The notes: generated by a model not told the origin, from the sequence alone. A DNA stretch of 64,000 nucleotides from Basfia succiniciproducens (GCF_011455875.1 NZ_CP015031.1:2151405-2215404); one strand, 5' to 3'. Counted from the first letter of the stretch, positions 31,394 through 42,305 are shown. Numbers and translations are program-made.

Positions 31394-32431
31394 TTATCGG
31401 CAAATTTTCGGAATGATATTAGCCAATTGATCCCAAATATCGGCACTGAATTCCTGTTTGGCCAATCGTTCCAATTCCGCCAATTGCTGAACGGCAAGAT
31501 AAAGCTTACGGTAAGTAAGGCGCTGAAAAGCCTGAGTAAATAGAGGGCGCCGGTTTTGCCAGATTTTTAAACGGTCAAAACCTTCACGCAGCTGTGCAAC
31601 CGGTAATGCGGAATCTACCGAGGCGGTTTTATGTTGCGGCTTTGCTAATTGTAATAAGGTGGTTAATTCCCGTTGTAACGAGCGTAAAAGAATAATAGGT
31701 TGCACATCTTCCGCCTGCAAACCGGTTAAGATTCGTCGGGCTCGCGCTTCTTTGCCCTCCAACAGCGCATCAATCCATTGGAATGGCGTAAAAACCGAAG
31801 ACTGTTCCACAATATTTTTAACCCGCACAAAGGTTAGTTTATGATCCGCGTGTAGCAGGTCTAATAATTGCAAAGTTTGTTTTAAAGCAAGAAGATTATT
31901 CTCATAGCTGTAACATAATAATTGAACGGCATCCTGTTCGGCGATTAACCCCATTGCTTTACAACGGTTTGCCACCCAGCGCGGTAATTGTTCCGCCGTC
32001 GGTGTCTGGCAATTTACCAGAACGGCGTTTCTATCATATTGTTCGGATTGAATAAACCAATCCTGTTTTTCCATGAGTTTGGTTAATTTACCGAAGTGTA
32101 AAATTAACAACAAATCCGAATTTAACAGACTTATTAATTCCGCCAGATTTTTACTCAAAAGTGCGGTCGGATTTTCCGGAAAATGTAAGGTAATGACCTG
32201 TTTGGAAAAGAATAAGCCCATAGATTGGCAGCGCTCAAACAGATCATTCCAATTGGTGCCGTTATCAATTTGGATTTCCAGTTTTTCATCAAAACCCGAT
32301 TTAGTCGCCGCCTGAATAATATTATCCTGGCTTTCACTGAGCAGCAGCGGATCTTGCCCGATTAAATAATACAGACCGGCAAGCTTATTATTTAACGATT
32401 GCGTTAACTGTTCAGTGAAAATGCGGTTCAT
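31394..32431 (-). CDS. holA: DNA polymerase III subunit delta
   Basis: Clamp-loader subunit that opens the beta clamp. The 345-residue protein has the delta N-terminal core (LAGLYYLIGQDPLLLSESQD), a middle ATPase-like fold without ATP site, and the C-terminal collar domain (TYRKLYLAVQQLAELERLAKQ). Starts four bases after the lptE stop; leuS-lptE-holA is a conserved order. An uptake sequence within the gene encodes TALLSKN. Confidence 0.95.
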   Translation of the reverse strand: MNRIFTEQLTQSLNNKLAGLYYLIGQDPLLLSESQDNIIQAATKSGFDEKLEIQIDNGTNWNDLFERCQSMGLFFSKQVITLHFPENPTALLSKNLAELISLLNSDLLLILHFGKLTKLMEKQDWFIQSEQYDRNAVLVNCQTPTAEQLPRWVANRCKAMGLIAEQDAVQLLCYSYENNLLALKQTLQLLDLLHADHKLTFVRVKNIVEQSSVFTPFQWIDALLEGKEARARRILTGLQAEDVQPIILLRSLQRELTTLLQLAKPQHKTASVDSALPVAQLREGFDRLKIWQNRRPLFTQAFQRLTYRKLYLAVQQLAELERLAKQEFSADIWDQLANIIPKICR

Positions 32432-32435
32432 AACT

Positions 32436-32945
32436 TTATTGTTTATCGTTTTTTATTTGATGCTGTAGTGCCACCATTTTGCTGATTAACTGGCGGGCCG
32501 CCTGTTCGCGCATATCGTTCCATATAATTTCTTTTTCGGATGATTTTGCTAAGGCTGCGCGGGAGTTATCAAAGAATGTACGGTTTACTTTTGCCGAAAT
32601 CGGATAGGCCGCCCGGTTAGGCATTTTTACACTTGCCGATACTTCCAGCATCAACATTTTTTCCGCTTCACGACCTTGTTTGAAGACCGAAACCACTTCG
32701 TCGTCGGTGGAGGTTTTGTTTAATCGCAATACGGGCACATCGGGGCTCGCCTCGACTAAATTGATGTTGTTAAGCTGTAATTGTTTGCGCATTGCCATCG
32801 CCATATCGCTGTATTGATCCGAACTTTCGAGAGTCAGCGTTTGTAATTCCTGAGGAATTAACTGACCGTTTTGAAAGTGAAAACCGCAAGCGGTTAACGC
32901 CGCAATAGCTGTAACAAAAGTGAATTTTTTGAGTTGTTTTAACAT
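32436..32945 (-). CDS. lptE: LPS-assembly lipoprotein LptE
   Basis: Outer-membrane lipoprotein that plugs the LptD barrel and helps insert lipopolysaccharide. It is 169 residues, with a lipoprotein signal ending IAALTACGFHF (Cys about 20), the usual LptE start after lipidation. The rest matches the fold in layout (LTLESSDQYSDMAMAMRKQL, VKMPNRAAYPISAKVNRTF). Located between leuS and holA as in E. coli. Confidence 0.93.
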   Translation of the reverse strand: MLKQLKKFTFVTAIAALTACGFHFQNGQLIPQELQTLTLESSDQYSDMAMAMRKQLQLNNINLVEASPDVPVLRLNKTSTDDEVVSVFKQGREAEKMLMLEVSASVKMPNRAAYPISAKVNRTFFDNSRAALAKSSEKEIIWNDMREQAARQLISKMVALQHQIKNDKQ

Positions 32946-32965
32946 AGAAAACCTTCAAATTTTTA

Positions 32966-32998
32966 ACCGCACTTTTAGTTTGAAACGAAAAGTGCGGT
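32966..32998. terminator. Uptake-sequence dyad between leuS and lptE
   Basis: ACCGCACTTTT (32966-32976) with AAAAGTGCGGT (32988-32998). On the minus strand no strong U-run follows, so it may reduce rather than stop read-through into lptE. Confidence 0.5.
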
Positions 32999-33011
32999 CG
33001 ATTTTTTTAAA

Positions 33012-35594
33012 TTATTTTGCTACGAAGCTTAATAATTTACCCGGTACATAAATCACTTTAACGATATTTAAACCGTCCAGGAATTTTTGTACGTTTTCTT
33101 CCGCAAGTGCGACCCGTTTAATTTCTTCTTCCGCCATATCCGCCGGAACCGTAATTTTACCGCGCACCTTGCCGTTTACCTGCACGACAACAAGTTTTTC
33201 ATCATCGATCATAGCCGCTTCGTCCGCTTGTACCCAAGGAGCGAAATCGATGATATCCTCGTTGCCTAGATCTTTCCATAATTGGAAGCAGATATGCGGG
33301 GTGATCGGATACAGCATACGCACTACCGCACTCAAGGCTTCGCCCATCACCGCGCGATCCTGTTCGTCCGTTAACGGCGCACGGGTTAATTTATTCATTA
33401 ATTCCATGATTGCCGCAATCGCCGTGTTGAAAGTTTGGCGACGGCCGATGTCATCGGATACTTTGGCAATGGTTTTGTGCACATCACGACGTAACGCTTT
33501 TTGCGCACTTGAAAGTGCGGTCGGATTCGGCGCCGTTTTGACCGGATTTTTATTATATTCAAATACCAGATTCCATAAGCGCCCTAAGAAACGTTTAGCC
33601 CCTTCTACGCCGGATTCCTGCCATTCCAAAGTCATTTCTGCCGGGGAGGCGAACATCATGAATAAACGGACTGTGTCGGCGCCATATTTTTCCACCATTT
33701 CCTGCGGGTCGATACCGTTGTTTTTGGATTTTGACATTTTGGTCATACCGGCGTGAACCAATTCGTGACCTTCATCATCCGTCGCTTTCAGAATACGACC
33801 TTTTTCATCACGTTCCAGCATTACTTTGGTTGGCGATACCCAAATACGTTCGTTAGTCGGGCTGGTATAATAGAAAGCGTCCGCTAATACCATGCCTTGG
33901 CAAAGTAATTTTTTAGTAGGTTCATCGGTAGAAACCAAGCCTGCGTCACGTAACAATTTGTGGAAGAAACGGAAATAAAGCAAGTGCATAGTGGCGTGTT
34001 CGATACCGCCGATATATTGATCGACGGGCAGCCAGTAATTTGCCTCGTCCGAATCCAGCATACCTTCATGATACTGCGGGCTGGTGTAGCGCGCATAGTA
34101 CCAGGAAGATTCCATAAAGGTATCGAAGGTATCGGTTTCTTTTAATGCGGGTTGACCGTTATAACTAGTTTTCGCCCAGTCCGGATCCGCTTTGATCGGG
34201 CTTTTTACCCCGTCCATTACGACGTCTTCGGGAAGAACGATCGGTAAATCCTGCAATGGCGCCGGCACCACATCGCCGTTTTCCAGAGTCAGCATCGGAA
34301 TCGGTGCGCCCCAGTAACGTTGACGGGATACGCCCCAGTCTCGTAAGCGGTAATTCACCTGGCGTTTACCTACGCCCATTTTTTCCAGTTTATCCGCAAT
34401 ACCGTTAAATGCGGCCTCAAAATCCAAACCGTCGAATTCCGCCGAATTCACCAGTTTACCGTGCTCGGTAAACGCAGCTTTAGTTAAATCGATTTCTTCA
34501 CCGTTCATCGGTGCAATAACCTGTTTAATAGGCAAACCGTATTTAGTTGCGAATTCAAAGTCACGCTGATCATGAGCAGGCACCGCCATCACCGCGCCCG
34601 TACCGTAATGCATTAGCACAAAGTTAGCTACCCATACCGGCACCGGTTTGCCGGTAATCGGGTGAATCGCATTAATGCCGGTAGCCATGCCTTTTTTTTC
34701 CATGGTGGCAAGTTCCGCTTCCGCTACTTTGGTATTTTTGCATTCCTGGATAAAGCGGGCTAATTCGGCGTTATTTTGCGCCGCTTTTTCCGCTAACGGA
34801 TGACCGGCCGCCACCGCCATGTAAGATACGCCGTAGAAGGTATCCGGACGGGTAGTGTAAACCGCGACGGTTTCGTCGCTGTTTTCAATTTTGAAAGTAA
34901 TCTCCACCCCTTCGGAACGGCCAATCCAGTTGCGTTGCATGGTTTTCACCATATCCGGCCATTCGGGAAGGGTATCTAAACCGCTTAATAACTGTTCCGC
35001 ATAATCGGTAATTTTAATAAACCATTGCGGAATTTCTTTTTGTTCTACCGGCGTGTCACAACGCCAGCAGCAACCTTCATGGACCTGTTCGTTGGCAAGT
35101 ACGGTTTCGTCATTCGGACACCAGTTCACCACAGAGGTTTTTTTGTACACCAGACCTTTTTTATAAAGCTCGGTGAAAAACCATTGTTCCCATTTATAAT
35201 ATTCCGGTTTGCAAGTGGCGATTTCACGATCCCAGTCATATGAGAAACCCAGCATTTTAAGCTGTTTTTTCATGTAATCGATATTTTCGTAAGTCCATTT
35301 TGCCGGTGCGGTTTTATTTTTTACCGCCGCACCTTCGGCAGGCAGACCGAAAGCGTCCCAACCTACCGGTTGCAATACGTTTTTGCCGTTCATTCGTTGA
35401 TAACGGGAAACCACATCCGCAATCGTATAGTTACGTACGTGCCCCATATGTAAGCGGCCGGACGGATAAGGGAACATTGATAAACAATAATATTTTTCTT
35501 TACTGCTGTCTTTGACTGCTTTGAAGGTCTGATTATTCTGCCAGTATTTTTGCACTTCTTGTTCAAGCAAATCAGGACGATATTGTTCTTGCAT
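33012..35594 (-). CDS. leuS: Leucine-tRNA ligase
   Basis: Class I aminoacyl-tRNA synthetase that charges tRNA-Leu. The 860-residue protein has the HIGH motif as [13 protein letters not shown] near residue 42-54, an editing domain with [13 protein letters not shown], and KMSKS in [14 protein letters not shown] near residue 620. Two uptake sequences are in or near the gene. First gene of leuS-lptE-holA. Confidence 0.98.
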   Translation of the reverse strand: MQEQYRPDLLEQEVQKYWQNNQTFKAVKDSSKEKYYCLSMFPYPSGRLHMGHVRNYTIADVVSRYQRMNGKNVLQPVGWDAFGLPAEGAAVKNKTAPAKWTYENIDYMKKQLKMLGFSYDWDREIATCKPEYYKWEQWFFTELYKKGLVYKKTSVVNWCPNDETVLANEQVHEGCCWRCDTPVEQKEIPQWFIKITDYAEQLLSGLDTLPEWPDMVKTMQRNWIGRSEGVEITFKIENSDETVAVYTTRPDTFYGVSYMAVAAGHPLAEKAAQNNAELARFIQECKNTKVAEAELATMEKKGMATGINAIHPITGKPVPVWVANFVLMHYGTGAVMAVPAHDQRDFEFATKYGLPIKQVIAPMNGEEIDLTKAAFTEHGKLVNSAEFDGLDFEAAFNGIADKLEKMGVGKRQVNYRLRDWGVSRQRYWGAPIPMLTLENGDVVPAPLQDLPIVLPEDVVMDGVKSPIKADPDWAKTSYNGQPALKETDTFDTFMESSWYYARYTSPQYHEGMLDSDEANYWLPVDQYIGGIEHATMHLLYFRFFHKLLRDAGLVSTDEPTKKLLCQGMVLADAFYYTSPTNERIWVSPTKVMLERDEKGRILKATDDEGHELVHAGMTKMSKSKNNGIDPQEMVEKYGADTVRLFMMFASPAEMTLEWQESGVEGAKRFLGRLWNLVFEYNKNPVKTAPNPTALSSAQKALRRDVHKTIAKVSDDIGRRQTFNTAIAAIMELMNKLTRAPLTDEQDRAVMGEALSAVVRMLYPITPHICFQLWKDLGNEDIIDFAPWVQADEAAMIDDEKLVVVQVNGKVRGKITVPADMAEEEIKRVALAEENVQKFLDGLNIVKVIYVPGKLLSFVAK

Positions 35595-35742
35595 AGTATT
35601 ACCTTAAAACTTTGAAAAAATGAACCGCACTTTTGCGGCAAATTTATACTTGGAAAATGTGGTATAGGATAGCGTAAAACGGAGGAAATTAATAGGTACT
35701 TGAGAAAGATTAATCTGTGGTTATTTAGATCGTATTTTTGAC

Positions 35743-36153
35743 TTATTTGCGATACGCTTTATCCATTGCCATAATTACTTCTCGTACGACTTTTTTCTGT
35801 TCGGAAGGTAAATTTAAAAAGAGCTTAATTACTGTCTGATCTTGATAGCTTGCGGCTTCTTCCCAAATGTGTTTGCTTAGTTCTTTCTCTTTTTCCACTC
35901 TGTCTAATTTGTAAGCTAATTCATCTGATACCAAATCTGAAACTGGCACATTCAGCCATTCAGCCAATGTTCTAAGTCTTGCTGGTCTTGGCATTGTTTC
36001 ACCTCGTAACCAGCTGGCGAAAGCGTGCAAGCCAATCGGTTTACCGTAATGCCGTAAATTAAACTCACGTTCTAGTACCGAAGCCATAGGTTTATATCCC
36101 CTTTCAATTAAAAGGGCTTTTAGTTTTTCTGCAAAGAGTTCTTTTTCATTCAT
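35743..36153 (-). CDS. XRE-type regulator next to the restriction module
   Basis: A 136-residue protein with an N-terminal helix-turn-helix (about residues 8-67: KLKALLIERGYKPMASVLER, then GLHAFASWLRGETMPRPARL and LRTLAEWLNVPVSDLV) and a charged C-terminal helix region. It is divergent from the methylase-nuclease operon and separated by 118 bases with repeated TTACGT motifs and an AAGTTAA dyad, which makes a controller role likely. It is longer than classical C proteins (about 80 residues). No ribosome site is evident. Confidence 0.75.
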   Translation of the reverse strand: MNEKELFAEKLKALLIERGYKPMASVLEREFNLRHYGKPIGLHAFASWLRGETMPRPARLRTLAEWLNVPVSDLVSDELAYKLDRVEKEKELSKHIWEEAASYQDQTVIKLFLNLPSEQKKVVREVIMAMDKAYRK

Positions 36154-36159
36154 ATTATC

Positions 36160-36176
36160 AAGTTAATTTTTAACTT
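36160..36176. promoter_or_regulatory. Inverted repeat in front of the XRE regulator gene
   Basis: AAGTTAA (36160-36166) and TTAACTT (36170-36176), a perfect 7-bp dyad with a TTT spacer, 7-23 bases upstream of the regulator start codon. Suits autoregulation. Confidence 0.5.
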
Positions 36177-36192
36177 AATTTTTAGCGAAAGA

Positions 36193-36221
36193 TTGATAAA
36201 AACTTACGTAACAATTATGAT
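36193..36221 (+). promoter_or_regulatory. Promoter of the methylase-nuclease operon
   Basis: TTGATA (36193-36198) and TATGAT (36216-36221) separated by 17 bases, about 50 bases before the first start codon. A TTACGT element lies in the spacer and another covers the expected start of transcription. Confidence 0.7.
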
Positions 36222-36270
36222 ACTTACGTTTTAAATTACGTTAATAATTAACTTAAAAATTACGTTTTAA
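36204..36270 (+). repeat. Four TTACGT repeats, likely operator array
   Basis: TTACGT occurs at 36204, 36224, 36236 and 36260. The second and fourth share TTACGTTTTAA, 36 bases apart; the first is palindromic (TTACGTAA). The last ends one base before the first methylase start codon, where a ribosome site would normally be. Confidence 0.65.
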
Positions 36271-36271
36271 T

Positions 36272-36913
36272 ATGACAACCCAAATTAAATCCAAACAACG
36301 AGTTTCCGATCATGGCGAAGTGTTTACAAGAAAAGAAGAAGTGAATGCGATGCTGGATTTAGTGAAAGACGAAACTTTGCGGATTGAATCCCGATTTTTA
36401 GAGCCAGCCTGTGGAGATGGTAATTTTCTGATTGAAATTTTACGCAGAAAGTTAGCGGTCGTAGAAAGGCAATATGCCAAATCGCAACGTGAGTATGAGT
36501 TTTATTTAGTGGTAGCGATTGGGACGATTTACGGGATTGAACTGCAATACGACAATGTGATTGCCTGTCGTGGGCGGCTTTGCAAATTTGCAGAAGAATC
36601 CTATCGCTTGTTGTTTCCCGATACCGCCAATGATGAAGTCATCAGCGTGCTTCGTTTCATTTTGAGTTTGAACATCGTGCAAGGCAATGCGTTGAAAATG
36701 TGCTATGTCGATGAAAAAAATCAAGATTTGCCAACAAAAATGTTGCATTTTTCACAATGGTCACCTGTGTCATTGGGGCGGAAATGGAGCTTAAAACGTC
36801 ACGATTTTGAATATCAACATTTAGTCTTTGACAGTTCAGAACCGTATCAATCTGTTCAAGAGTATTTCGGCTGTTATTTTTTAGAGATCCAAAATGCAAA
36901 ACCTATCCATTAA
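36272..36913 (+). CDS. Methylase-like SAM-binding subunit (no NPPY)
   Basis: A 213-residue protein with the N-terminal region of an N6-adenine methylase: [18 protein letters not shown] (14-31), SAM motif [17 protein letters not shown] (42-57) and a motif II-like [10 protein letters not shown] near 90. No NPPY catalytic motif is present, so it should not methylate by itself. It overlaps the next gene, a full methylase, by 20 bases. Similar short proteins are annotated as restriction subunit M; possible roles are a heterodimer partner or specificity aid. No ribosome site is seen before the ATG. Confidence 0.75.
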   Translation: MTTQIKSKQRVSDHGEVFTRKEEVNAMLDLVKDETLRIESRFLEPACGDGNFLIEILRRKLAVVERQYAKSQREYEFYLVVAIGTIYGIELQYDNVIACRGRLCKFAEESYRLLFPDTANDEVISVLRFILSLNIVQGNALKMCYVDEKNQDLPTKMLHFSQWSPVSLGRKWSLKRHDFEYQHLVFDSSEPYQSVQEYFGCYFLEIQNAKPIH

Positions 36914-38414
36914 CTATAATCCTGATGTGCTCTCTTGCCTGGCGAATTTATCCAATGATGAGGTGTTTACTTCACCTGAGCTTGCCAACCGTATGTTGGA
37001 TTTATTGCCGCAGGGGCTTTTTTCATCAAAAAAAACCACATTTTTAGACCCGGCCACCAAATCGGGCGTATTTTTGCGTGAAATTGCTAAACGGCTGATT
37101 AAAGGTTTAGAAGCGGAAATCCCCGATTTACAGACACGAATCAACCATATTTTTACCAAGCAAATTTTCGGTTTAGGTATTACAGAACTGACAGCTTTAT
37201 TGGCTCGCCGAAGTCTCTATTGTAGCCGTTCGGCAAACCATAAATATGCACTTTGTACCGAATTTAATGATGAACAAGGCAATATCCTTTATGCGCCGTT
37301 GAAACATAGTTGGGAAAACGGGCGGTGTAAACATTGTGGTGCTAGCCAACAGGTGTACGACCGTGAAAGTCATTTAGAAAGTCATGCTTATTCGTTTATT
37401 CATCAATCAATTCAAGACATTATTCCAAATTGCCCTATGAAATTTGACGTTATTATCGGAAATCCACCTTATCAGTTAAGTGATGGTGGAGCACAGGCAA
37501 GTGCCAAACCTATTTATGATTTATTTGTGGAACAGGCAAAAAAACTTAGCCCAAAATATCTCGTAATGATTATTCCTTCACGTTGGTTTACGGGCGGAAA
37601 AGGCTTAGATAATTTCCGTGATTCAATGCTTTCGGACAATCGCATTTCAACTATTCACGATTTTCCAAATTCACAAGATTGCTTTACTGGCGTGGAAATT
37701 AAGGGTGGTGTCTGTTATTTCCTTTGGGAGGAACATTACAAGGGAAATTGTAAGGTTGTTACACATGAAAAAAACGAAATTTCATCTGAAATGGTGCGTC
37801 CATTAAAAGAAGAAGGGTTAGACATTTTCGTTCGTTATAACAGTGCGGTCAAAATTCTCCGTAAAGTCCAAAAGAAAAAAGAAGGTAGTTTTGCTGATTT
37901 AGTCAGTACACGAAAACCATTTGGTTTAACAACAACGGATAAAGGCAATCCAACTCCTTATAAATCAAGCGATCACAATGTAAAACTTTTCCAAAATCGT
38001 GGCGTTGGTTATATGAAACAAGAAGAAATTCCTGTTAATAAACAATGGATCCATACGCATAAAGTGATTGCCCCTTATGCGGTTGGCTCGGGCGATAGTA
38101 AAACTGACAGGGTAAAACCGATTTACGCAGGTTTAGGTACGGCTTGTACCGAAACTTATTTGGTAATAGGACCTTTTGACAGCCAAGACATTTGTGAAAA
38201 TGTGATGAGCTATATTAATACACGCTTTTTCCATTTTATGCTGACTTTAAAGAAAAATACCCAACACACCACGAAAAAAGTATATGAATTAGTGCCATTA
38301 CAAGATTTCTCAAAGCCGTGGACAGATAAAGAACTTTACGAAAAATATCAATTAACTCAGGCGGAAATTGATTATATTGAAACAATGGTTAGACCGATGG
38401 GAACTAAAGAATGA
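36894..38414 (+). CDS. Eco57I-type N6-adenine DNA methyltransferase
   Basis: A 506-residue DNA methylase. Motif X/I region: [18 protein letters not shown], then [15 protein letters not shown] (50-64, the usual CGSG replaced by TKSG). Catalytic motif IV is [10 protein letters not shown] with NPPY at 190-193, methylating adenine N6. A CxxC pair (RCKHCG) before it suggests zinc binding. The C-terminal 250 residues should hold target recognition (for example [41 protein letters not shown]). Its stop overlaps the next start (ATGA). Confidence 0.88.
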   Translation: MQNLSINYNPDVLSCLANLSNDEVFTSPELANRMLDLLPQGLFSSKKTTFLDPATKSGVFLREIAKRLIKGLEAEIPDLQTRINHIFTKQIFGLGITELTALLARRSLYCSRSANHKYALCTEFNDEQGNILYAPLKHSWENGRCKHCGASQQVYDRESHLESHAYSFIHQSIQDIIPNCPMKFDVIIGNPPYQLSDGGAQASAKPIYDLFVEQAKKLSPKYLVMIIPSRWFTGGKGLDNFRDSMLSDNRISTIHDFPNSQDCFTGVEIKGGVCYFLWEEHYKGNCKVVTHEKNEISSEMVRPLKEEGLDIFVRYNSAVKILRKVQKKKEGSFADLVSTRKPFGLTTTDKGNPTPYKSSDHNVKLFQNRGVGYMKQEEIPVNKQWIHTHKVIAPYAVGSGDSKTDRVKPIYAGLGTACTETYLVIGPFDSQDICENVMSYINTRFFHFMLTLKKNTQHTTKKVYELVPLQDFSKPWTDKELYEKYQLTQAEIDYIETMVRPMGTKE

Positions 38415-40915
38415 GTGAATTTATTACCGAATTGCGCACACCAAAAATTTACGCCTACAATGATAGTCGTTTTCCAAATTGCTTAAAAATTGGTTATACA
38501 ACACGTAATGTCGAAGAGCGCGTGGCAGAACAATATCCTGTGAAATTACCGAATCAAAGCTATCAAATCCTGTTAAGTGAGGTGGCAATTCGTGACGATG
38601 GCTCTAGTTTTCGGGATAGCGATATTCACACCATTTTGCAAAAACGTGGCGTAGAACGCTTAGATGGTGAATGGTTTAAATGCGATTTAAACGAAGTAAA
38701 ATCTGCTTATTTAGAAGTTAAGACCGGGCAAGCGGTCGAAAAAGAGCGAATTTTTGCATTTGGTATGCGACCTGAACAGCTGGCAGCCGTCGCCAAAACC
38801 GCCCAATACTTCCGCTCATTTGCGGAAGATGAAAATAATCAAGGTAAAACACCACATTTCTTGTGGAATGCCAAAATGCGTTTTGGTAAAACCTTTGCGG
38901 CGTATCAGCTTGCCAAAGAAGTGGGCTGGAAAAAAATTTTGGTGCTGACATTCAAGCCTGCGGTGCAAAATGCATGGCAGGAAGATTTGCAAAACCACGT
39001 GGATTTTCAAGGCTGGCGATTTGTGCTGGAAGAAAGCGAATGGCAGAACGCGGTCGAATTGCCACAAATTTGTTTTGGTTCATTTCAAGATTATTTAGGC
39101 AAAAACAAAGCCGGTGGCACTAAGCTCAAAAATGAGTGGGTTCATACCATTAACTGGGACTGCATTATTTTTGATGAATATCACTATGGTGCGTGGCGTG
39201 AAAAATCCAAAGGATTATTTGGAGCGGACGAACAGCTTTATCAAACGATGCAATCGGAAGCGGCTGAAATGGAAATGGATATGCCGGATTATTTTGATGA
39301 AGATAGCTTGCCGATTACCAGCCATCATTTTTTATATTTATCGGGTACGCCGTTCCGGGCTTTAAATTCGGGTGAATTTATTGAAGAACAAGTATATAAC
39401 TGGACCTATTCTGATGAGCAAAAAGCTAAAAAAGAGTGGCAGGGTGAAGATAACCCATATTTGAGCTTGCCGAGAATGGTGATGCTGACGTATCAGTTGC
39501 CCGATGATATTCGTGAAGTGGCGTTAAAGGGTGAATTTAACGAATTTGATCTAGGGCAGTTTTTTGAAGCTAAAGGTACAGGCGATAAGGCTAAATTTAC
39601 ATACGAAAACGAAGTACAAAAATGGTTGGATCTTATTCGGGGCTCGTTACGTTCGACTACGATTGATAACTTAAAATTAGGTTCAGAAAAGCCACCAATG
39701 CCTTTTGGTGACAGTCGTTTATTAGGTAGCCTTCTGCATACACTTTGGTTTTTACCAACAGTTGCCTCTTGTTACGCAATGCGAAATTTATTGGCACAAA
39801 AGCAGAATCAGTTTTACCACGAATATAACGTGATTGTTGCCGCTGGCAATGAAGCTGGAATGGGAGCAGAAGCGATTTTGCCTGTGAAGAAAGTGATGAC
39901 GAGCGAACCTCTTAAAACTAAATCCATTACACTTTCTTGCGGTAAATTAACCACTGGTGTTTCGGTTGCCCCATGGACGGGAATTTTTATGCTACGTAAT
40001 CTCAATAGCCCTGAAACCTATTTTCAAGCGGCTTTTCGTGTGCAAACTCCGTGGGTATTACGCGGACATAATCCGAATGATCCGAATAATGAATGTATCG
40101 TTAAAGAAGATTGCTATGTGTTCGATTTTGCCCCTGACCGTGCGTTAAAACAGCTTGCCGATTATTGCGTTCGTTTAAATACGGATAATAAAAACCCCGA
40201 ACAAAAAGTGGCGGAATTTATTCAATTCTTACCTGTTCTTGCTTATGATGGTAGTTCTATGCACTCTATTGATGCCGCTGGTATTTTGGATATGGCGATG
40301 AGCGGTACAACTGCAACACTGTTGGCACGCAGATGGGAAAGTGCGGTGTTGGTGAATGTGGATAACGAAACATTGAGCAAATTACGCCGTAATGAAGCAG
40401 CAATGGCTGCATTGATGAGAATTGAAGGTTTTCGGGCGTTAAATCAAGATATTGAAACTATCATCAATAAATCTGGAAGTGTGAAGAAAACCAAGCAAAA
40501 AGCCAATGAACGAGATTTGTCAAAAGAGGAAAAAAAGCAACTTTCTGATGATGAGAAAAAGGAAAAAAGCCTTCGTAGGCAGATTCAGGAAAAATTGATT
40601 AAATTTGCCACACGGATTCCAATTTTTATGTATCTGACTGATAACCGTGAATATAGTTTGCAAGATGTCATTACTCAACTTGAACCTGAGCTTTTTTTTA
40701 AAGTAACGGGTTTAACTCAAAAGGATTTTAGCTTGTTAGTCAGCCTTAATTTATTCAATAGTGGAATGATGAACGATGCCGTGTATAAATTTAAACGTTA
40801 TGAAGATTCAAGTTTAAGCTATTCTGGGATAAGTAAACATGAAGAACACCAGATAGGGTTGTATGATACAACTATTAGCTTTCTAGAATATCAATTAGGT
40901 TCAGATGTTACATAA
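38411..40915 (+). CDS. GIY-YIG nuclease fused to SF2 helicase (restriction subunit)
   Basis: An 834-residue protein. Residues 12-95 form a GIY-YIG nuclease of the T5orf172 kind: IYAY (13-16), KIGYT (26-30), Arg37, His73 and the metal-binding Glu87 in GEWF. From about 115 an SF2 helicase follows: RPEQ (120-123), Walker A RFGKT (157-161), DEYH (255-258), SGTPF (311-315), motif V near KLTTGVSV and motif VI QAAFR (539-543). The C-terminal part is charged and helical. With the upstream methylase it forms an ATP-driven restriction system; cleavage is inference. One uptake sequence lies inside (ESAVLVN). Confidence 0.85.
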   Translation: MSEFITELRTPKIYAYNDSRFPNCLKIGYTTRNVEERVAEQYPVKLPNQSYQILLSEVAIRDDGSSFRDSDIHTILQKRGVERLDGEWFKCDLNEVKSAYLEVKTGQAVEKERIFAFGMRPEQLAAVAKTAQYFRSFAEDENNQGKTPHFLWNAKMRFGKTFAAYQLAKEVGWKKILVLTFKPAVQNAWQEDLQNHVDFQGWRFVLEESEWQNAVELPQICFGSFQDYLGKNKAGGTKLKNEWVHTINWDCIIFDEYHYGAWREKSKGLFGADEQLYQTMQSEAAEMEMDMPDYFDEDSLPITSHHFLYLSGTPFRALNSGEFIEEQVYNWTYSDEQKAKKEWQGEDNPYLSLPRMVMLTYQLPDDIREVALKGEFNEFDLGQFFEAKGTGDKAKFTYENEVQKWLDLIRGSLRSTTIDNLKLGSEKPPMPFGDSRLLGSLLHTLWFLPTVASCYAMRNLLAQKQNQFYHEYNVIVAAGNEAGMGAEAILPVKKVMTSEPLKTKSITLSCGKLTTGVSVAPWTGIFMLRNLNSPETYFQAAFRVQTPWVLRGHNPNDPNNECIVKEDCYVFDFAPDRALKQLADYCVRLNTDNKNPEQKVAEFIQFLPVLAYDGSSMHSIDAAGILDMAMSGTTATLLARRWESAVLVNVDNETLSKLRRNEAAMAALMRIEGFRALNQDIETIINKSGSVKKTKQKANERDLSKEEKKQLSDDEKKEKSLRRQIQEKLIKFATRIPIFMYLTDNREYSLQDVITQLEPELFFKVTGLTQKDFSLLVSLNLFNSGMMNDAVYKFKRYEDSSLSYSGISKHEEHQIGLYDTTISFLEYQLGSDVT

Positions 40916-40980
40916 TTTTAAAAAATAGGATGAGTTCACTTTTAATCACTGTGTAACTATTCTGTCTATTACGCTACCTT

Positions 40981-42072
40981 TTATTTCAGCCCGAATAAAA
41001 ACCGCGTTAATTTGTTGCTGTTAATAATCAGATAGCTCAGGAAAGATAACAGATATCCGCAAGTGACCAATATCATAAAATAAACAAAAGGCGTCATGCC
41101 GGGAACATCGAAATAATATCCCAGTACAATCAATACCGGATGATGGAACAAGTACACGATGATAGCGGAACGAACTAAAAACGCCACGGAACGGGAAGGC
41201 GGGAAAGAGGCGCTGAAGAAGAAATTAAATAATAACAAACTGACAGAAATCGCAGACGCGTGCTGAATAAAAACATTTATCGCGCGCATGGTGAAAGGTA
41301 AACTTTCTTTCGCCTCGCCAATCGTAAGGGTTTGATAGGTTAAGCCCGTCACTGTTATTCCCCACAGCAAAGTTTTGATGGTTTTTTTATTAAAAAATAT
41401 ACGTACCGCTTCACTTCGATAAATAATATAGCCGATAAAAAAGTAAATGCTGTAATACAAGGTTTTTTCTATCAGATAGCCATAAAATGAATAGAACAAC
41501 GGATGATCCGCCATAGGAACGAACATATTCAGAACGAACTTAATGCCGAAAGGCAGATACATATAAAAAATAAATAATCCCAGTTTTATAAATCGATTAA
41601 ACCCGCTTAAATAATCTAAAAATTTATCTACCGGTAATAAACAAACCAATGAAATTATCATTAGGGTTAATAAGAACCAGGCGTGTACGATAAAATTTCC
41701 GATACCGATATTTTCCCAGGGGGTGATATCATGGCGAACCACAAACCAGACTTCAAACGTATTGATTAGCAGAATAGAAGAAATTAACGGCATAAAAACG
41801 CGTAAGTATCGCCCTTTTAAGAAATAATGTTTTCCTTTTTTAAGCAACACCATAGCGGAAAAGAAACCGGCAATCAGAAAGAAGGCTTCCACTCGGAAAA
41901 AATGCGCAACATGGACGATATTATGAATTAGCGCATCCTGATATCTATCGCTATGGTAATCCCATCGGTAAAAAGGGCTGATGACCGACGCCGCATGCGT
42001 CAATACACCGATTAACATCAACAAAGCTCTGAGCTGGTCTAATCCATAGTAATATTCTTTTTTTGCAATCAT
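40981..42072 (-). CDS. Acyltransferase-3 family membrane protein
   Basis: An integral membrane protein with about ten helices of the acyltransferase 3 family (sugar O-acetylases, OpgC-like). The N-terminus YYGLDQLRALLMLIGVLTHA has the family R and H residues (H in LTHA), and FRVEAFFLIAGFFSAMVLLKK with LKGRYLRVFMPLI follow. Target unknown. The ATG at 42072 (363 residues) or a GTG at 42078 could be used; AGGAAA fits both loosely. No partner glycan genes adjoin. It is convergent with the helicase-nuclease gene. Confidence 0.8.
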   Translation of the reverse strand: MIAKKEYYYGLDQLRALLMLIGVLTHAASVISPFYRWDYHSDRYQDALIHNIVHVAHFFRVEAFFLIAGFFSAMVLLKKGKHYFLKGRYLRVFMPLISSILLINTFEVWFVVRHDITPWENIGIGNFIVHAWFLLTLMIISLVCLLPVDKFLDYLSGFNRFIKLGLFIFYMYLPFGIKFVLNMFVPMADHPLFYSFYGYLIEKTLYYSIYFFIGYIIYRSEAVRIFFNKKTIKTLLWGITVTGLTYQTLTIGEAKESLPFTMRAINVFIQHASAISVSLLLFNFFFSASFPPSRSVAFLVRSAIIVYLFHHPVLIVLGYYFDVPGMTPFVYFMILVTCGYLLSFLSYLIINSNKLTRFLFGLK

Positions 42073-42305
42073 TAACACCGGTTTCCTAACTTAACAGCTT
42101 ATTATCCGAACGGATAAAAACTGGGTGACTGAACAGTCTGTTTATCTTTTATAATGGCTTTTACCATCATAGACAGACAATAAACCAGTCCCAGTGTAAT
42201 GATTTGCAGTAGTTTTTCGAGTAAATTTACCTAGTATTACTTAATCTTTAACTTATATTTGTTAAATTTACAGATAATAATTAAATTTTACAAAAATGCG
42301 GCTGG

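Noticed and set aside
33169..33756. 195-codon frame opposite leuS
   Set aside because: Entirely antisense to a well-supported essential gene with no ribosome site or family resemblance; a shadow frame.
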